Of a stretch of 64,000 bases of DNA, positions 46,572 to 55,890 are shown piece after piece (the first letter of the stretch is position 1; the number at the start of each line of letters is the position of its first letter). Below the pieces are notes generated by a model. The model had not been told where the DNA came from. It saw only the letters and a list, made by a program, of their open reading frames with translations, and did no database searches. Made by a program: the position numbers and the translations under genes. The stretch comes from Mangrovimonas sp. ST2L15. GTDB taxonomy: Bacteria > Bacteroidota > Bacteroidia > Flavobacteriales > Flavobacteriaceae. Location: positions 124,001 through 188,000 of the forward strand of contig NZ_LBIQ01000030.1 in NCBI RefSeq assembly GCF_001280515.1, given 5' to 3'.

Positions 46572-47153
46572 ATGGAACTAAATGCAAAAGAAATATTTAC
46601 GGCATTTATGGTACTATTTGCCGTAATAGATATTATAGGAAATATTCCTATAGTTATCGACCTCAGAAAAAAAGCAGGTCATATTCAAAGTGAAAAGGCA
46701 TCTGTTATTGCGGGAATCATCATGATTTTATTCTTGTTTCTGGGTAAAAATATTTTATCACTAATTGGTATTGGGGTTAATAGTTTTGCCGTGGCTGGTT
46801 CCTTTATTCTTTTTTTCATAGCCTTAGAAATGATTTTAGGGATTACTTTATATAAAGAAGACGAGCACAGCTCCATGACAGCAACTGTATTTCCACTTGC
46901 ATTTCCATTAATTGCAGGCCCCGGAAGTTTAACAACTTTATTATCTTTAAGGGCTGAATTTCATATCGAGAATATCATCATTGCAGTTATTATGAACGTA
47001 GTGGTGATTTATATTGTTCTGAAAACTTCTTCAAAAATTGAAAAGTTAATAGGAGCAAGTGGCATCAGTATTATCAGAAAGGTTTTTGGAGTAATCCTAT
47101 TGGCTATTGCTGTGAAATTATTTGCACATAATATTAAGGAATTGTTCGTTTAA
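46572..47153 (+). CDS. MarC-family integral membrane protein
   Basis: A 193-residue inner-membrane protein with six hydrophobic helices, matching the MarC/UPF0056 family (FAVIDIIGNIPIVIDL at the start, FPLAFPLIAGPGSLTTLLSL in the middle, LLAIAVKLFAHNIKEL at the end). The family resembles neutral amino acid exporters, but no firm function is established. The next ORF starts two bases after its stop. Confidence 0.9.
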   Translation: MELNAKEIFTAFMVLFAVIDIIGNIPIVIDLRKKAGHIQSEKASVIAGIIMILFLFLGKNILSLIGIGVNSFAVAGSFILFFIALEMILGITLYKEDEHSSMTATVFPLAFPLIAGPGSLTTLLSLRAEFHIENIIIAVIMNVVVIYIVLKTSSKIEKLIGASGISIIRKVFGVILLAIAVKLFAHNIKELFV

Positions 47154-47154
47154 C

Positions 47155-47352
47155 ATGAGAATTTTAATCATCATTTTATCTGTGTTGGCCCTCATTTTAA
47201 TGGCCTTCAATATAACTCAAATCGACTTTGACCATCCTTTTGAAGGCCAAAGTATTATCGCCTTGATAACCATTTTGGCAAGTTTGTGCGCCCTGGTTTT
47301 GCTACAAATTTTAAGAATTTCCAAAAAGATCGAAAAACAAATTGGAAAATAA
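47155..47352 (+). CDS. Small two-helix membrane protein
   Basis: A 65-residue protein from the ATG at 47155 (MRILIIILSVLALIL). An earlier in-frame TTG would overlap marC and is less likely. Two hydrophobic helices (about 2-19 and 33-52) surround a short acidic loop (QIDFDHPFEGQ); the tail is basic (RISKKIEKQIGK). It lies between the MarC-family gene (1-bp gap) and the FAD protein gene (1-bp gap), so it belongs to their operon. No family recognised. Confidence 0.7.
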   Translation: MRILIIILSVLALILMAFNITQIDFDHPFEGQSIIALITILASLCALVLLQILRISKKIEKQIGK

Positions 47353-47353
47353 G

Positions 47354-47959
47354 ATGGTTTTTGATGCATTAATCATAGGAGGTGGTGCCTCTGGAATGTC
47401 TTGTGCCCTAATTTTAGGTTCTGCAGGAAGCAAACCTTATGCAGAGAACAAAAAGGTAGGCATCATTATGCATCAAAAAACGTCCCATCTTCAAACCGCT
47501 CTTTTCAATAATGTTTTGGGTTTGGCCCCAGGAACTACTGGGGAATCTATTCTGCATGAAGGTAAAGCAAAATTAAAGGCGCTATACCCACATGTGGAGC
47601 AGATTGAAAAAGAAAAAGTGCTCTCCATCAATGAAGAGAGTCATTTCTATATAATTAAAACAAATAAAAACACCTATCAAGCCAAAAATGTGGTCATAGC
47701 TGTGGGATATACAAACTTGTTCTCCATTAAAGGATTGGAAGAATTCGTAGCGCCACATCCAAGAGCCAAAGAAGAGAAAAATAGAATTTGGCTTAAAAAT
47801 GAAAATCATCTCATCAAAAATGGGCTATTTGTATGCGGGTCCTTAGCAGGATGGCGAAGTCAGTTTTCAATTGCTGCAGGTAGTGGGGCTCAAGTGGCTA
47901 CCGATATTTTAACCAAATGGAACAACGGAGAACACTCCCAAGTTCACGACAAAATTTAA
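47354..47959 (+). CDS. Minimal FAD-dependent oxidoreductase (thioredoxin-reductase-like, no NADPH domain)
   Basis: A 201-residue protein from the ATG at 47354; a TTG four codons upstream is possible. The N-terminal FAD dinucleotide motif is DALIIGGGASGMSCALILG. The C-terminal FAD contact is LFVCGSLAGWRSQFSIAAGSGAQVATDIL, as in the thioredoxin reductase family. Between them VVIAVGY closes the FAD domain, but the NADPH-binding Rossmann insert and the redox CxxC are missing, leaving about two-thirds of the usual 310 residues. It may take electrons from another partner. The last 4 bp overlap the convergent protease gene. Confidence 0.75.
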   Translation: MVFDALIIGGGASGMSCALILGSAGSKPYAENKKVGIIMHQKTSHLQTALFNNVLGLAPGTTGESILHEGKAKLKALYPHVEQIEKEKVLSINEESHFYIIKTNKNTYQAKNVVIAVGYTNLFSIKGLEEFVAPHPRAKEEKNRIWLKNENHLIKNGLFVCGSLAGWRSQFSIAAGSGAQVATDILTKWNNGEHSQVHDKI

Positions 47960-49548
47960 GGTTTATCTTGACTTAATTGAATGACTTCATCAATCATGAT
48001 GTCATTTTGATTGAGAATTTCTTCATAGGCGCCTTTACCGTATAATTGATCAGCGAGATTAGCCTTTATGTATTGCTTAACCTCATCATTATAAGCTATG
48101 AAAGTGATATTGGCCCTGGTTTTATCATTTAGATAATTTTGAAACTCCAAGACTAAATCATCATCTGTAACAAAGGAATCAATAAACGTATCACGGTCAT
48201 AAGCATCATAAGCATGTCTATCTGCCTCTAGATACTCAAAAACAAAATTGCTGATAAAACCGCGTCTTTGAAGATAAGTAAGGGTTTCATTTTGCATACC
48301 CATATCTAATGGCACAAAAACATCTGGTATGATACCTCCCCCGCCATAAACAACCTTTCCTTTAGGCGTTGTGAATTTTAAGGAGTCATGAACCTCTATT
48401 TTACTTCCATCCAGTAATTCACCACGCTCCAAACGCTCGTAGTATTCATCATAATAATCCTGATTGCCGTTAGTGTAAGATCGTTGAATGGATCTTCCTG
48501 TTGGTGTATAATACCTAGAAACCGTTAATCTTACGGCACTTCCATCTCCAAGATCCATTTCTCGCTGCACTAATCCCTTTCCATAGGATCGTCTTCCTAC
48601 AATCGTTCCTCTGTCATTGTCCTGAAGCGCACCAGCCACAATCTCACTGGCAGAAGCCGAATTTTCATCTATTAATACATAAACTTCACCATCTTCAAAA
48701 TCTCCTTTTTTAGTAGCATAACTCTTTTCAATATCCCCTCGCTTGTTTTTAGTGAAAAGAATGAGCTTGTCATCTTCTAAAAATTCATCAACAATTTGCT
48801 CTGCTACCCCTAAAAATCCTCCAGGGTTTTCTCTCAAATCCAAAACCAATTCAGTAATACCTTGATCTTGAAGCTTGGTAAGTTGCTTTTTAAATTCCTT
48901 ATAGGTGGATTCTGCAAATCTGTTGATTTTAATATATCCCAAGCTCTCTGTTAGTTTATAAGCGGCATCAACGCTTGCAATAGGAATATGATCTCTTTTG
49001 ATTTTAAAATTTAAGAGGCGGTCTTCATCTTTTCTGTAAACTGTTAAACGAACGGTTGAATTAACTGGACCTTTGAGTTTTCGAATAATATCATCATTTT
49101 CAATGTCTTTACCATATAAGGTATCTCCATCAGCCATAATAATTCTATCTCCACCTTTTATACCAGCACGATCACTTGGACCTCCTTCCACTGAGCGAAT
49201 GACCGTTATGGTATCTCTAAACGTATAAAAATTAATTCCTATCCCCACAAAATCACCTTTCATGTTATCTGTGACCCGTTCCATTTCCTCCTTTGGAATA
49301 TAAATAGAATGCGGATCTAAATTTTCAAGAATTCCATTAACAGTAACGTCCACAATGCTATCGGTATTGACATCATCTACATATTCATAATCGATGTAAT
49401 CTATCAACCTGTTTAGCTTGTCTTTTTTACTATTGCTTGAGAATAATCTATCGTTGGCATCAGCATAGTCTAGATTACCTCCAATATAAATTCCAAACGC
49501 TATAGCGATTCCTAGAAATAAAGGGATATATGTTTTGTTGAATTTCAA
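47956..49548 (-). CDS. S41-family C-terminal processing peptidase (CtpA/Tsp-like)
   Basis: A 530-residue periplasmic protease with an N-terminal membrane anchor or signal (about 8-25). A PDZ domain spans about 95-180 (VGIGINFYTF, GPSDRAGIKGGDRI). The S41 catalytic domain has the Ser-Lys dyad: Ser299 in NSASASEIVAGAL and Lys324 in RSYGKGLVQ, with the family spacing of 25. LVLDLRENPGGFL is also typical. It degrades or trims proteins with exposed C-termini. The ATG overlaps the stop region of the dCMP deaminase gene by 4 bp. Confidence 0.92.
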   Translation of the reverse strand: MKFNKTYIPLFLGIAIAFGIYIGGNLDYADANDRLFSSNSKKDKLNRLIDYIDYEYVDDVNTDSIVDVTVNGILENLDPHSIYIPKEEMERVTDNMKGDFVGIGINFYTFRDTITVIRSVEGGPSDRAGIKGGDRIIMADGDTLYGKDIENDDIIRKLKGPVNSTVRLTVYRKDEDRLLNFKIKRDHIPIASVDAAYKLTESLGYIKINRFAESTYKEFKKQLTKLQDQGITELVLDLRENPGGFLGVAEQIVDEFLEDDKLILFTKNKRGDIEKSYATKKGDFEDGEVYVLIDENSASASEIVAGALQDNDRGTIVGRRSYGKGLVQREMDLGDGSAVRLTVSRYYTPTGRSIQRSYTNGNQDYYDEYYERLERGELLDGSKIEVHDSLKFTTPKGKVVYGGGGIIPDVFVPLDMGMQNETLTYLQRRGFISNFVFEYLEADRHAYDAYDRDTFIDSFVTDDDLVLEFQNYLNDKTRANITFIAYNDEVKQYIKANLADQLYGKGAYEEILNQNDIMIDEVIQLSQDKP

Positions 49549-49982
49549 ATGTCTTCTTCTAAATCTTCTAATAACTTTAGCTCAATACCAGCCTTTTTCA
49601 TGAACTGCAAACCTGAATCATCCTTATAGGGTTTTTCATAAACTACCCTAGTAATTCCAGCCTGATGAATGAGTTTACTACATTCCTTACAAGGCGATAG
49701 TGTTATATATAACGTAGCTCCCTTACAAGATTGTGTAGAGGATGCCACTTTTAATATGGCATTGGCTTCAGCATGCAGTACATACCATTTCGTATAGCCC
49801 GCTTCATCTTCACAAAAATTTTCAAAACCAGTTGGGGTTCCATTGTATCCATCAGAAATGATCATTCTATCTTTTACAATAATAGCTCCTACCTGCTTTC
49901 TTTGACAATACGACAATTTCCCCCACTCTTTGGCCATTCTTAAATAGGCCTTGTCGTACTTAAGCTGTTTATGTTCTTTCAT
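49545..49982 (-). CDS. dCMP deaminase (ComEB-like)
   Basis: A 145-residue zinc deaminase. Zinc site: HAEANAI (His70, Glu72) and SPCKEC (Cys98, Cys101). The N-terminal half shows the dCMP-deaminase pattern RMAKEWGKLSYCQRKQVGAIIVKD and GYNGTPTGFENFCE. It converts dCMP to dUMP for thymidylate synthesis, and its length fits the family. It precedes the S41 peptidase with a 4-bp overlap. Confidence 0.9.
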   Translation of the reverse strand: MKEHKQLKYDKAYLRMAKEWGKLSYCQRKQVGAIIVKDRMIISDGYNGTPTGFENFCEDEAGYTKWYVLHAEANAILKVASSTQSCKGATLYITLSPCKECSKLIHQAGITRVVYEKPYKDDSGLQFMKKAGIELKLLEDLEEDI

Positions 49983-50066
49983 TAAAATTTATGATTAACT
50001 AAGATACTCGGTTGCAAACTGAATTACAACGAGTTGATTAAAGTTTATGAAAAATTTATAGTTAGT

Positions 50067-50666
50067 TTAAGATAACCAATCGCTGTTCAGAATCATTGGA
50101 ATGGTTAACCCTACCACAATAGATGAGAGGACCATGACCCAATCTCTCTTGTTAAATCGGAATAAGGTTTGGGTGAGATATCCCAAAAACAATACGATAA
50201 ATACAATGATAACTTGAGCTATTTCAATTCCCACAGCAAATTCAACCAAGGTTAATAATTTATTATCATTACCTCCTACCAACATCTTAAATTCCCTCGC
50301 AAATCCCAAACCGTGAATTAACCCAAAAAATAAGGTAGTTAAAAACAAGACATCCACTTTTTCCTTTTGAGCTCCTTTACCTGCTGTAAACACATTAAAC
50401 AAGGCTACTACCATGATGCTTACAGGAATTAAAAATTCTACTAAGGCTCCATTAACTTTAACCACATCATAAGAAGCTAGAACTAATGACAAGGTATGAC
50501 CTAACGTGAACATAGAAACCAAAAGCAATACCCGTTTCCAATCTTTAAAAACATAAGGCACCGTTAAAGCCATTAAAAAAAGTACGTGGTCATATGCATT
50601 AATATCCAATACATGATGGATTCCGTATTCCACGTTAAATAAAAAATCGTCCCACATAGACTCCAA
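50067..50666 (-). CDS. HupE/UreJ_2-family membrane protein
   Basis: A 199-residue protein with about six TM helices and conserved histidines: IHHVLDINAYDHVLFLMAL, FTLGHTLSLVLA and FFGLIHGLGFARE. These match the HupE/UreJ_2 family, whose relatives are linked to nickel or cobalt transport and hydrogenase or urease loci. No such enzyme is encoded nearby, so the substrate is open. A TACTTTTG -7 element lies on the same strand at 50680-50687. Confidence 0.8.
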   Translation of the reverse strand: MESMWDDFLFNVEYGIHHVLDINAYDHVLFLMALTVPYVFKDWKRVLLLVSMFTLGHTLSLVLASYDVVKVNGALVEFLIPVSIMVVALFNVFTAGKGAQKEKVDVLFLTTLFFGLIHGLGFAREFKMLVGGNDNKLLTLVEFAVGIEIAQVIIVFIVLFLGYLTQTLFRFNKRDWVMVLSSIVVGLTIPMILNSDWLS

Positions 50667-50724
50667 TTTTAGGTTGCCTCAAAAGTACAATTTCAAAATG
50701 GATAACATGAGTTTTAACGCAACT

Positions 50725-53238
50725 TTAGAAATATGCTCGTAGAAACACATTAGGGGTAAAGCCCAATGCCTGCTGAACCACCTCATTTATTTGGTTGTCG
50801 TTTACTTGATAAAATCGGTTTAATTCATTGTTGTGGTTTAATAAATTCCATATGGAAAAACCTATTTTAGCCCGAGCCTTTCGATGCAAATGAAAATCAT
50901 AGGACCCTGAAAGATCAATCCTTAAATAATCATCCAACCGATTGGCATTGGTTTCTCCAAAAACAACTTGGCCATCTGAAATAGATGATTCTGAAAGAGG
51001 TTGGGAAATAGGCCTGCCTGTATGCCAATTAGCTCCTGCTGAAAGCATAAATCCTTTATTGGAATAAGTACATCCTAGAGTTACAGCATGGGTGATATCA
51101 TAATTACTAGGAAAAGACCCACTTTCCAAACTATCAAAATGATAGACATTGTCCATGTAAGAATAGCTTGTCCAAAGATTGATTTTTTCAAATGCCTTTC
51201 TAAGTAAAACATCGACTCCCAAAACCTCATAATCGCCACTTGAACTTATATATTCATATTGGTTTTGAAATCCCTGACTTTGTGCTGTAATCCCTTCCAC
51301 CTTTTTTGAATAGCCCTCTAGGCTAATAAGCCATTTATGCTTTTCAAAAGTTAGACCTATTGACCCTTGTTGGCTTTCCGTTATGGGAATATCCTCATTA
51401 TTTGCTAGCTGCCACCTTCTCTTTTCTATCCCCAAGAAATCATTTTGAAAATTCACAATCTGTGATGTACTTTGGTGCTTCATTTCTCCTAAAATCTCTA
51501 AGGTCAAGCCATTGACAATCTGATAAGAAACATTGAGCCGAGGTTCTAAATAATAGGATTTGAATTTTTCCAAATACTCATACCTCCCTCCCACGGCCAA
51601 ATTCAACATTCTATTTTTTGATCGATAGCCCCCTTGTAGGAATGCGCCATGACTTCTTAATACCTCAGCCACCAATAGCTTATAGGTTGGGTTATCAACA
51701 TCATCTAAATTACGAACTTTAGTTTCAACAAAATGATAACCGCCCATCACATTAAACAACTCTTTAAAAGATTTATTGAGTTTTAGTTTGAAGCTAGATT
51801 CTGAAACTGAATTTTCTTGTAAAAAACGTTGAGAATCCAATATATTAGCATTAGTCGATTTCAACTTATAATCGGTTTCATAAATTTCAATTTCAGAGCG
51901 AAATGAGCTAGACCAATGTCTAGTGTACAAGATTCCTCCTGCAAAACTATTCTGGGTCAATTTACTTTCCCTTGACTCATTTTGACCATTAACTACTGCA
52001 TTTTCATTAAAAAGCAACGCATTATTGACATTCAAAAAATTGAATCGAAAATGATCCTTTTCAGTTACCTGCCACAACCACCTCAACGACGCATCATAAA
52101 AATTAAACTGTTTATCAGAGTTGGTTACCAAACCACTTTCTTCAATTTCGGTGTCTTGTGAAATGCGATCAAAAAACTCATTATACGTAGGTGTTTTTAT
52201 AAAATCACTAATCGATTTTCTACCTGCTATCTGAACGGAAGAATTTTTACCTACAGGCACGTCCAGAAATGCATTGGCATCTATCAAACTCAAACCAAAA
52301 TTGGCTTTAAGAACAGGCGTAATATTACGATCGGTTTTCATTAAAATTGTTCCAGAAACACCATCTGTATAAGAAGCGTCAGCCGCATTTTTTAATAAGG
52401 ATACTTCCTCTGTAATTTGTGGGTTATACATAGAAATCAATCCAAAAAAATGCCCTGATTGATACATTTTTATTCCATCCCACAATATAAGATTCTGATC
52501 ATGAGTCCCACCTCTTATATTGATATTTGAGACTGTTTCATTAACACTTTGAACACCCGGAAAAGCCTGTAATGAGTGAAGTACATCGGCATCTACAATT
52601 CCAGGAAGAATATCAAAATCTGTATAATTTATTTGAAAAGATCCATCACTAACCTTATTAACCCCTTGAGTCATAAAATTGGAAATAACCACTTCGTTTA
52701 ATGCTTGTAAATTTGGTTGAAGTAAATAATTGAGGCAATCTCCTTTAACCATATCTTTTACAAATCTAACCGAAGAGGTATAACCCAAATGCCTTAAAGC
52801 AATCCTTCCAAATTGATCCTTGACCATGAGCTGAAAAAAACCGTTTTCATCACTTACTGCATAATCTATTTCTGATTGTATGGTTGCGCTTTCAATGGCC
52901 TCCATTGTATTGGCGTCAAGTAAGTACCCACAAATCATAATACCCTCCAATTTCTTTATGGAAATAAAATAATCATCTGTTTTGACAAACAATAGACCTG
53001 TTTGGTTTTTCAGATAAGCCAAAACTTCATCTAGTGACTGGTTTGAGGAAGGGGGTGCAAGCCTAATTTTTGAAACAATATCATTGGCATAATTAAATTG
53101 CACTTGATATTGCTTTTGAACTTCTTGCAGAATATCATGAAGTTCCTTATCCCCTTGAATTTCTTGTGAGAAGCTCGAAGGAAAGAAAAAAAACAAAAAA
53201 CATAAGAAAGCCCCAAAAGTTTGCCTTTTAATTGGCAT
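50725..53238 (-). CDS. TonB-dependent receptor with N-terminal signalling (STN-like) domain
   Basis: An 837-residue outer-membrane receptor: signal peptide (about 1-24), an STN-type domain (about 25-95, ELHDILQEVQKQYQVQFNYAND to DDYFISIKK), a carboxypeptidase-regulatory-like domain (about 100-180), a plug (about 190-310, INIRGGTHDQNLILWDGIKMYQSGHFFGLISMYNP) and a barrel. It follows an anti-sigma factor gene with an 11-bp overlap and an ECF sigma gene, forming the classical sigma/anti-sigma/receptor cell-surface signalling set. Such receptors import a ligand and report its presence. The substrate is unknown, and no SusD lies nearby. Confidence 0.9.
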   Translation of the reverse strand: MPIKRQTFGAFLCFLFFFFPSSFSQEIQGDKELHDILQEVQKQYQVQFNYANDIVSKIRLAPPSSNQSLDEVLAYLKNQTGLLFVKTDDYFISIKKLEGIMICGYLLDANTMEAIESATIQSEIDYAVSDENGFFQLMVKDQFGRIALRHLGYTSSVRFVKDMVKGDCLNYLLQPNLQALNEVVISNFMTQGVNKVSDGSFQINYTDFDILPGIVDADVLHSLQAFPGVQSVNETVSNINIRGGTHDQNLILWDGIKMYQSGHFFGLISMYNPQITEEVSLLKNAADASYTDGVSGTILMKTDRNITPVLKANFGLSLIDANAFLDVPVGKNSSVQIAGRKSISDFIKTPTYNEFFDRISQDTEIEESGLVTNSDKQFNFYDASLRWLWQVTEKDHFRFNFLNVNNALLFNENAVVNGQNESRESKLTQNSFAGGILYTRHWSSSFRSEIEIYETDYKLKSTNANILDSQRFLQENSVSESSFKLKLNKSFKELFNVMGGYHFVETKVRNLDDVDNPTYKLLVAEVLRSHGAFLQGGYRSKNRMLNLAVGGRYEYLEKFKSYYLEPRLNVSYQIVNGLTLEILGEMKHQSTSQIVNFQNDFLGIEKRRWQLANNEDIPITESQQGSIGLTFEKHKWLISLEGYSKKVEGITAQSQGFQNQYEYISSSGDYEVLGVDVLLRKAFEKINLWTSYSYMDNVYHFDSLESGSFPSNYDITHAVTLGCTYSNKGFMLSAGANWHTGRPISQPLSESSISDGQVVFGETNANRLDDYLRIDLSGSYDFHLHRKARAKIGFSIWNLLNHNNELNRFYQVNDNQINEVVQQALGFTPNVFLRAYF

Positions 53239-54130
53239 GTATAAGAATATGATTATTAGTTTCTATTGAAAAACTCATGTTCATCGGTGCAGTGATTGCC
53301 TGTAAGGCCTTACCAAGGTCATCATGCGAAAATCCTCCAGTAAATGAGCGGTGCACATCGACATTCTCAAAGTCCACCTCAACTCCAAATTGCCTCTCTA
53401 TTTCAGCCAATACTTCTTTGAAAGGCACATTTTCAAACACACTTTGGTTATTCAACCAAGTGGGTTTACCAAAGTTTACATTTCCTTCTTCTAATTTACT
53501 ATTTAATATTCTAATAGCCTTTCCTGGAGTCAAAAATCGCTTCAAAGTATCCGCAACAACTTGAACCTTCCCTTCAAAACAAACGACTTCAAAGTAATCG
53601 TGACGTTGCTTTACATTAAATTGTGTCCCTACTACGGTAACCGTTCCGCTTTGGGTAACAACATCAAAAGTTTTCCCTTTTTCAACTTTAAAATAAGCCT
53701 CACCCTTTAAATTAACCGTCCTGGATTGATCCCAATTAGATTCATCAAAAGAAATTTTAGATGCCGCATTTAAAGTCACCAAGGACAGGTCGGGAAGCTT
53801 TATTTCTCTTTGTTCACTTGCCGCCGTTGTAACAACTGTTTGACTATTAAACATAAAAGCTGCAAAAAGTCCAAAACCGATCACCAATATCGCAGCAACT
53901 TTCCAAATCCAGTTTTTCTTCTTTTTTGAAACTACCCGATTTTTTGCTTTATACTGGGATTCAAATACTTCAAATGAAGGCATCTGATTGTCCGCATCCG
54001 ATTTAAAATAAGTTGCAGTATCCAAAATTTTCTTGAAATCGGCATATTCTTCCAGCGACTGAAACATTTTGAGCTCCTCAGCATTAAGATCATCATTCAA
54101 CCATTTTCTCACTAAATCTTCCTTATTCAT
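53228..54130 (-). CDS. FecR-family anti-sigma factor
   Basis: A 300-residue single-pass membrane protein. The cytoplasmic N-terminus (1-70, MNKEDLVRKWLNDDLNAEELKMF) binds the sigma factor. One TM helix lies at about 75-95 (WKVAAILVIGFGLFAAFMF). The FecR domain is at about 100-205 (AASEQREIKLPDLSLVTLNAASKISFDE) and the DUF4974-type C-terminal domain at about 225-300 (VFENVPFKEVLAEIERQFGVEVDFENVDVHRSFTGGF). It relays the receptor signal to the sigma factor encoded 47 bp upstream. Confidence 0.93.
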   Translation of the reverse strand: MNKEDLVRKWLNDDLNAEELKMFQSLEEYADFKKILDTATYFKSDADNQMPSFEVFESQYKAKNRVVSKKKKNWIWKVAAILVIGFGLFAAFMFNSQTVVTTAASEQREIKLPDLSLVTLNAASKISFDESNWDQSRTVNLKGEAYFKVEKGKTFDVVTQSGTVTVVGTQFNVKQRHDYFEVVCFEGKVQVVADTLKRFLTPGKAIRILNSKLEEGNVNFGKPTWLNNQSVFENVPFKEVLAEIERQFGVEVDFENVDVHRSFTGGFSHDDLGKALQAITAPMNMSFSIETNNHILIHAN

Positions 54131-54177
54131 ATTTGACCTATTTATTGATATAACAACTGAGTGCTAAAAAATCCTGA

Positions 54178-54702
54178 TTATTTTATTTTAAAGTGTTCCA
54201 ACTCCTTCTTTAAGGTATCAAAAGCGGAATAAATTCGATATTCCACCACTTTTTTGGTCACCCCCAGCATTTCTGCAATTTCGGCGTGCTTCTTCCCTTC
54301 CACCTTACTCAACATAAAAGCAACCCGCTGATCTTCTGGAATCTTGGATAACACTTTCTGATATCTTTCGAGGTATTCCTTTTCTTCCAAAACGAATTGA
54401 GGCGTTTCAACACTTTGGCGACTAAGTTTTAATTCGGCATGTTTCAAGACTACTTTTTGATGTTTAATTTCATTCAACATCATGTTGTTTGCCACCGTGA
54501 AAAGATAGGATTTTGCTTTAGATAAAGTTACCTGCTTACACTGGTTCCAAAGAGTAACAAAGGCTTCTTGAGCCTTATCTTCTGGATTAAATTTCTCTCC
54601 ATATTTATAATATAAAAAATCATATAAGTCCTTGGAGTATTTATTGTAAATACCTGAGAACACAGATTCTTCACAAATATTTTTATGCAGTTCTTTAGCC
54701 AA
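54178..54702 (-). CDS. ECF RNA polymerase sigma factor (FecI-like, sigma-70 family)
   Basis: A 174-residue sigma factor. Region 2 is visible as YNKYSKDLYDFLYYKYGEKFNPEDKAQEAFVTLWNQCK with the -10 helix AKSYLFTVANNMM. Region 4 appears as KIPEDQRVAFMLSKVEGKKHAEIAEMLGVTKKVVEYRIYSAF. The reading frame has no upstream ATG before a stop, so the start is a TTG at 54702. It is the first gene of the sigma/anti-sigma/receptor set and probably controls it and the divergent lipoprotein genes. Confidence 0.92.
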   Translation of the reverse strand: MAKELHKNICEESVFSGIYNKYSKDLYDFLYYKYGEKFNPEDKAQEAFVTLWNQCKQVTLSKAKSYLFTVANNMMLNEIKHQKVVLKHAELKLSRQSVETPQFVLEEKEYLERYQKVLSKIPEDQRVAFMLSKVEGKKHAEIAEMLGVTKKVVEYRIYSAFDTLKKELEHFKIK

Positions 54703-54804
54703 GTGAATTCATTCTGGTTTCTAAAGGTATATAAATATTTTAAAATTTTTTCAGGAGATTTTAGGACTAAGTTGTTTCATTAATAAAGACATCCTTTAAA
54801 TCTT

Positions 54805-55869
54805 ATGAAAATTAAATTTTTCCATATTGCATTACTACTCTTGACCATCTTCTCTTCCTGCAGAAAAGAGGAAATGGAATTTATAGACACGAGCCCAGAG
54901 GATACCATCGAACCCAATTCAAGTGTAGCCATGAGCATGCAGCGTATAGCCATGAAAGATGGTTCTCCTGATAATATTATTGATCAAGCCAATTGTTTGA
55001 CAGTTGATTTACCTGTTACCGTGGTAGCCAACGGCACCGAATTAATCATCGCTACAGAAGATGATTATAGTTCCATCGAAGCCATTTTTGATGATTCTAT
55101 AAACGATGTTGATTTTCTTGAGATTTATTTCCCCATTACAGTCATCTTTAGCGATTATTCAACCACAGTCATTAACAATCAAACCGAGTTAACCAATTTG
55201 GCAGCCACTTGTACTGGTGAAAATGAAATTGACGACGACATAGAATGCCTCGATTTTGTATACCCCCTAAATCTTTCCATTTTCAATTTGGAGAACGAAC
55301 TTCTTTATGCCATAACCCTCCTTGATGACAGTGAACTTTACACTTTTATTGCTTCTTTAACACCTGAAATAATAGCGCAGATGCAGTTCCCGATAAGCAT
55401 TCAATTGTTTGATAACACACAAATGGTTATTAACAATCTCAACGAATTGGAATCGGCCATTTTATCATACGGTAATGAATGTGATGAAGATGATGATTAT
55501 GATTATGATGATGATGACTGTATCGGCTGCAACCCCAACTTAATTGTAGAAATATTAACCAATTGTAGTGATTGGAGTGTTGATAAATTAGAAAGGAATG
55601 GCAATGACTATGATGATCTTTATATTGGTTATGTCTTTAATTTCTATACAGACGATTCCCTTTCCGTTACATATGGCTCAAATACGATTTATGGCACTTG
55701 GAGTACTGCAGACAATAATGGCACAACTATAGTCGTCATAAATGTACCTAGTTTACCATACTGTAACAACGATTGGATCCTACACGAACTAGATGCTCCT
55801 CCAGGTGAAACTAAAGTGGACCTTAGACTAGGAGATGATAGAATTAGATATGAAAATTACTGCAATTAA
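54805..55869 (+). CDS. Acidic lipoprotein with internal Cys-bounded duplication
   Basis: A 354-residue lipoprotein (lipobox FSSC, Cys19) that I cannot assign by name. Two similar modules follow each other: Cys64-Cys136 and Cys148-Cys226. They share the pattern P(V/L)-x-hydrophobic, a DD(S) turn, FPI(T/S)-x-x-x-x-D and VINNxxEL. A very acidic linker (DEDDDYDYDDDDC) leads to a third domain (about 243-354, WSVDKLERNGNDYDDLYIGYVFNFYTDDSL...YGSNTIYGTWS). That domain resembles the whole of the next lipoprotein. It is divergent from the ECF sigma gene. Confidence 0.75.
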   Translation: MKIKFFHIALLLLTIFSSCRKEEMEFIDTSPEDTIEPNSSVAMSMQRIAMKDGSPDNIIDQANCLTVDLPVTVVANGTELIIATEDDYSSIEAIFDDSINDVDFLEIYFPITVIFSDYSTTVINNQTELTNLAATCTGENEIDDDIECLDFVYPLNLSIFNLENELLYAITLLDDSELYTFIASLTPEIIAQMQFPISIQLFDNTQMVINNLNELESAILSYGNECDEDDDYDYDDDDCIGCNPNLIVEILTNCSDWSVDKLERNGNDYDDLYIGYVFNFYTDDSLSVTYGSNTIYGTWSTADNNGTTIVVINVPSLPYCNNDWILHELDAPPGETKVDLRLGDDRIRYENYCN

Positions 55870-55890
55870 ATCCCTTTAAACAAATACGTT

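Noticed and set aside
47122-47154. Longer start (TTG) for the 65-residue membrane protein
   Set aside because: It would overlap the MarC-family gene and put a polar segment before the signal-anchor helix; the ATG at 47155 directly after the MarC stop is better.
55485-55520. GAT-rich tract as a microsatellite or repeat element
   Set aside because: It is in frame and codes for the acidic DEDDDYDYDDDD linker of a lipoprotein.
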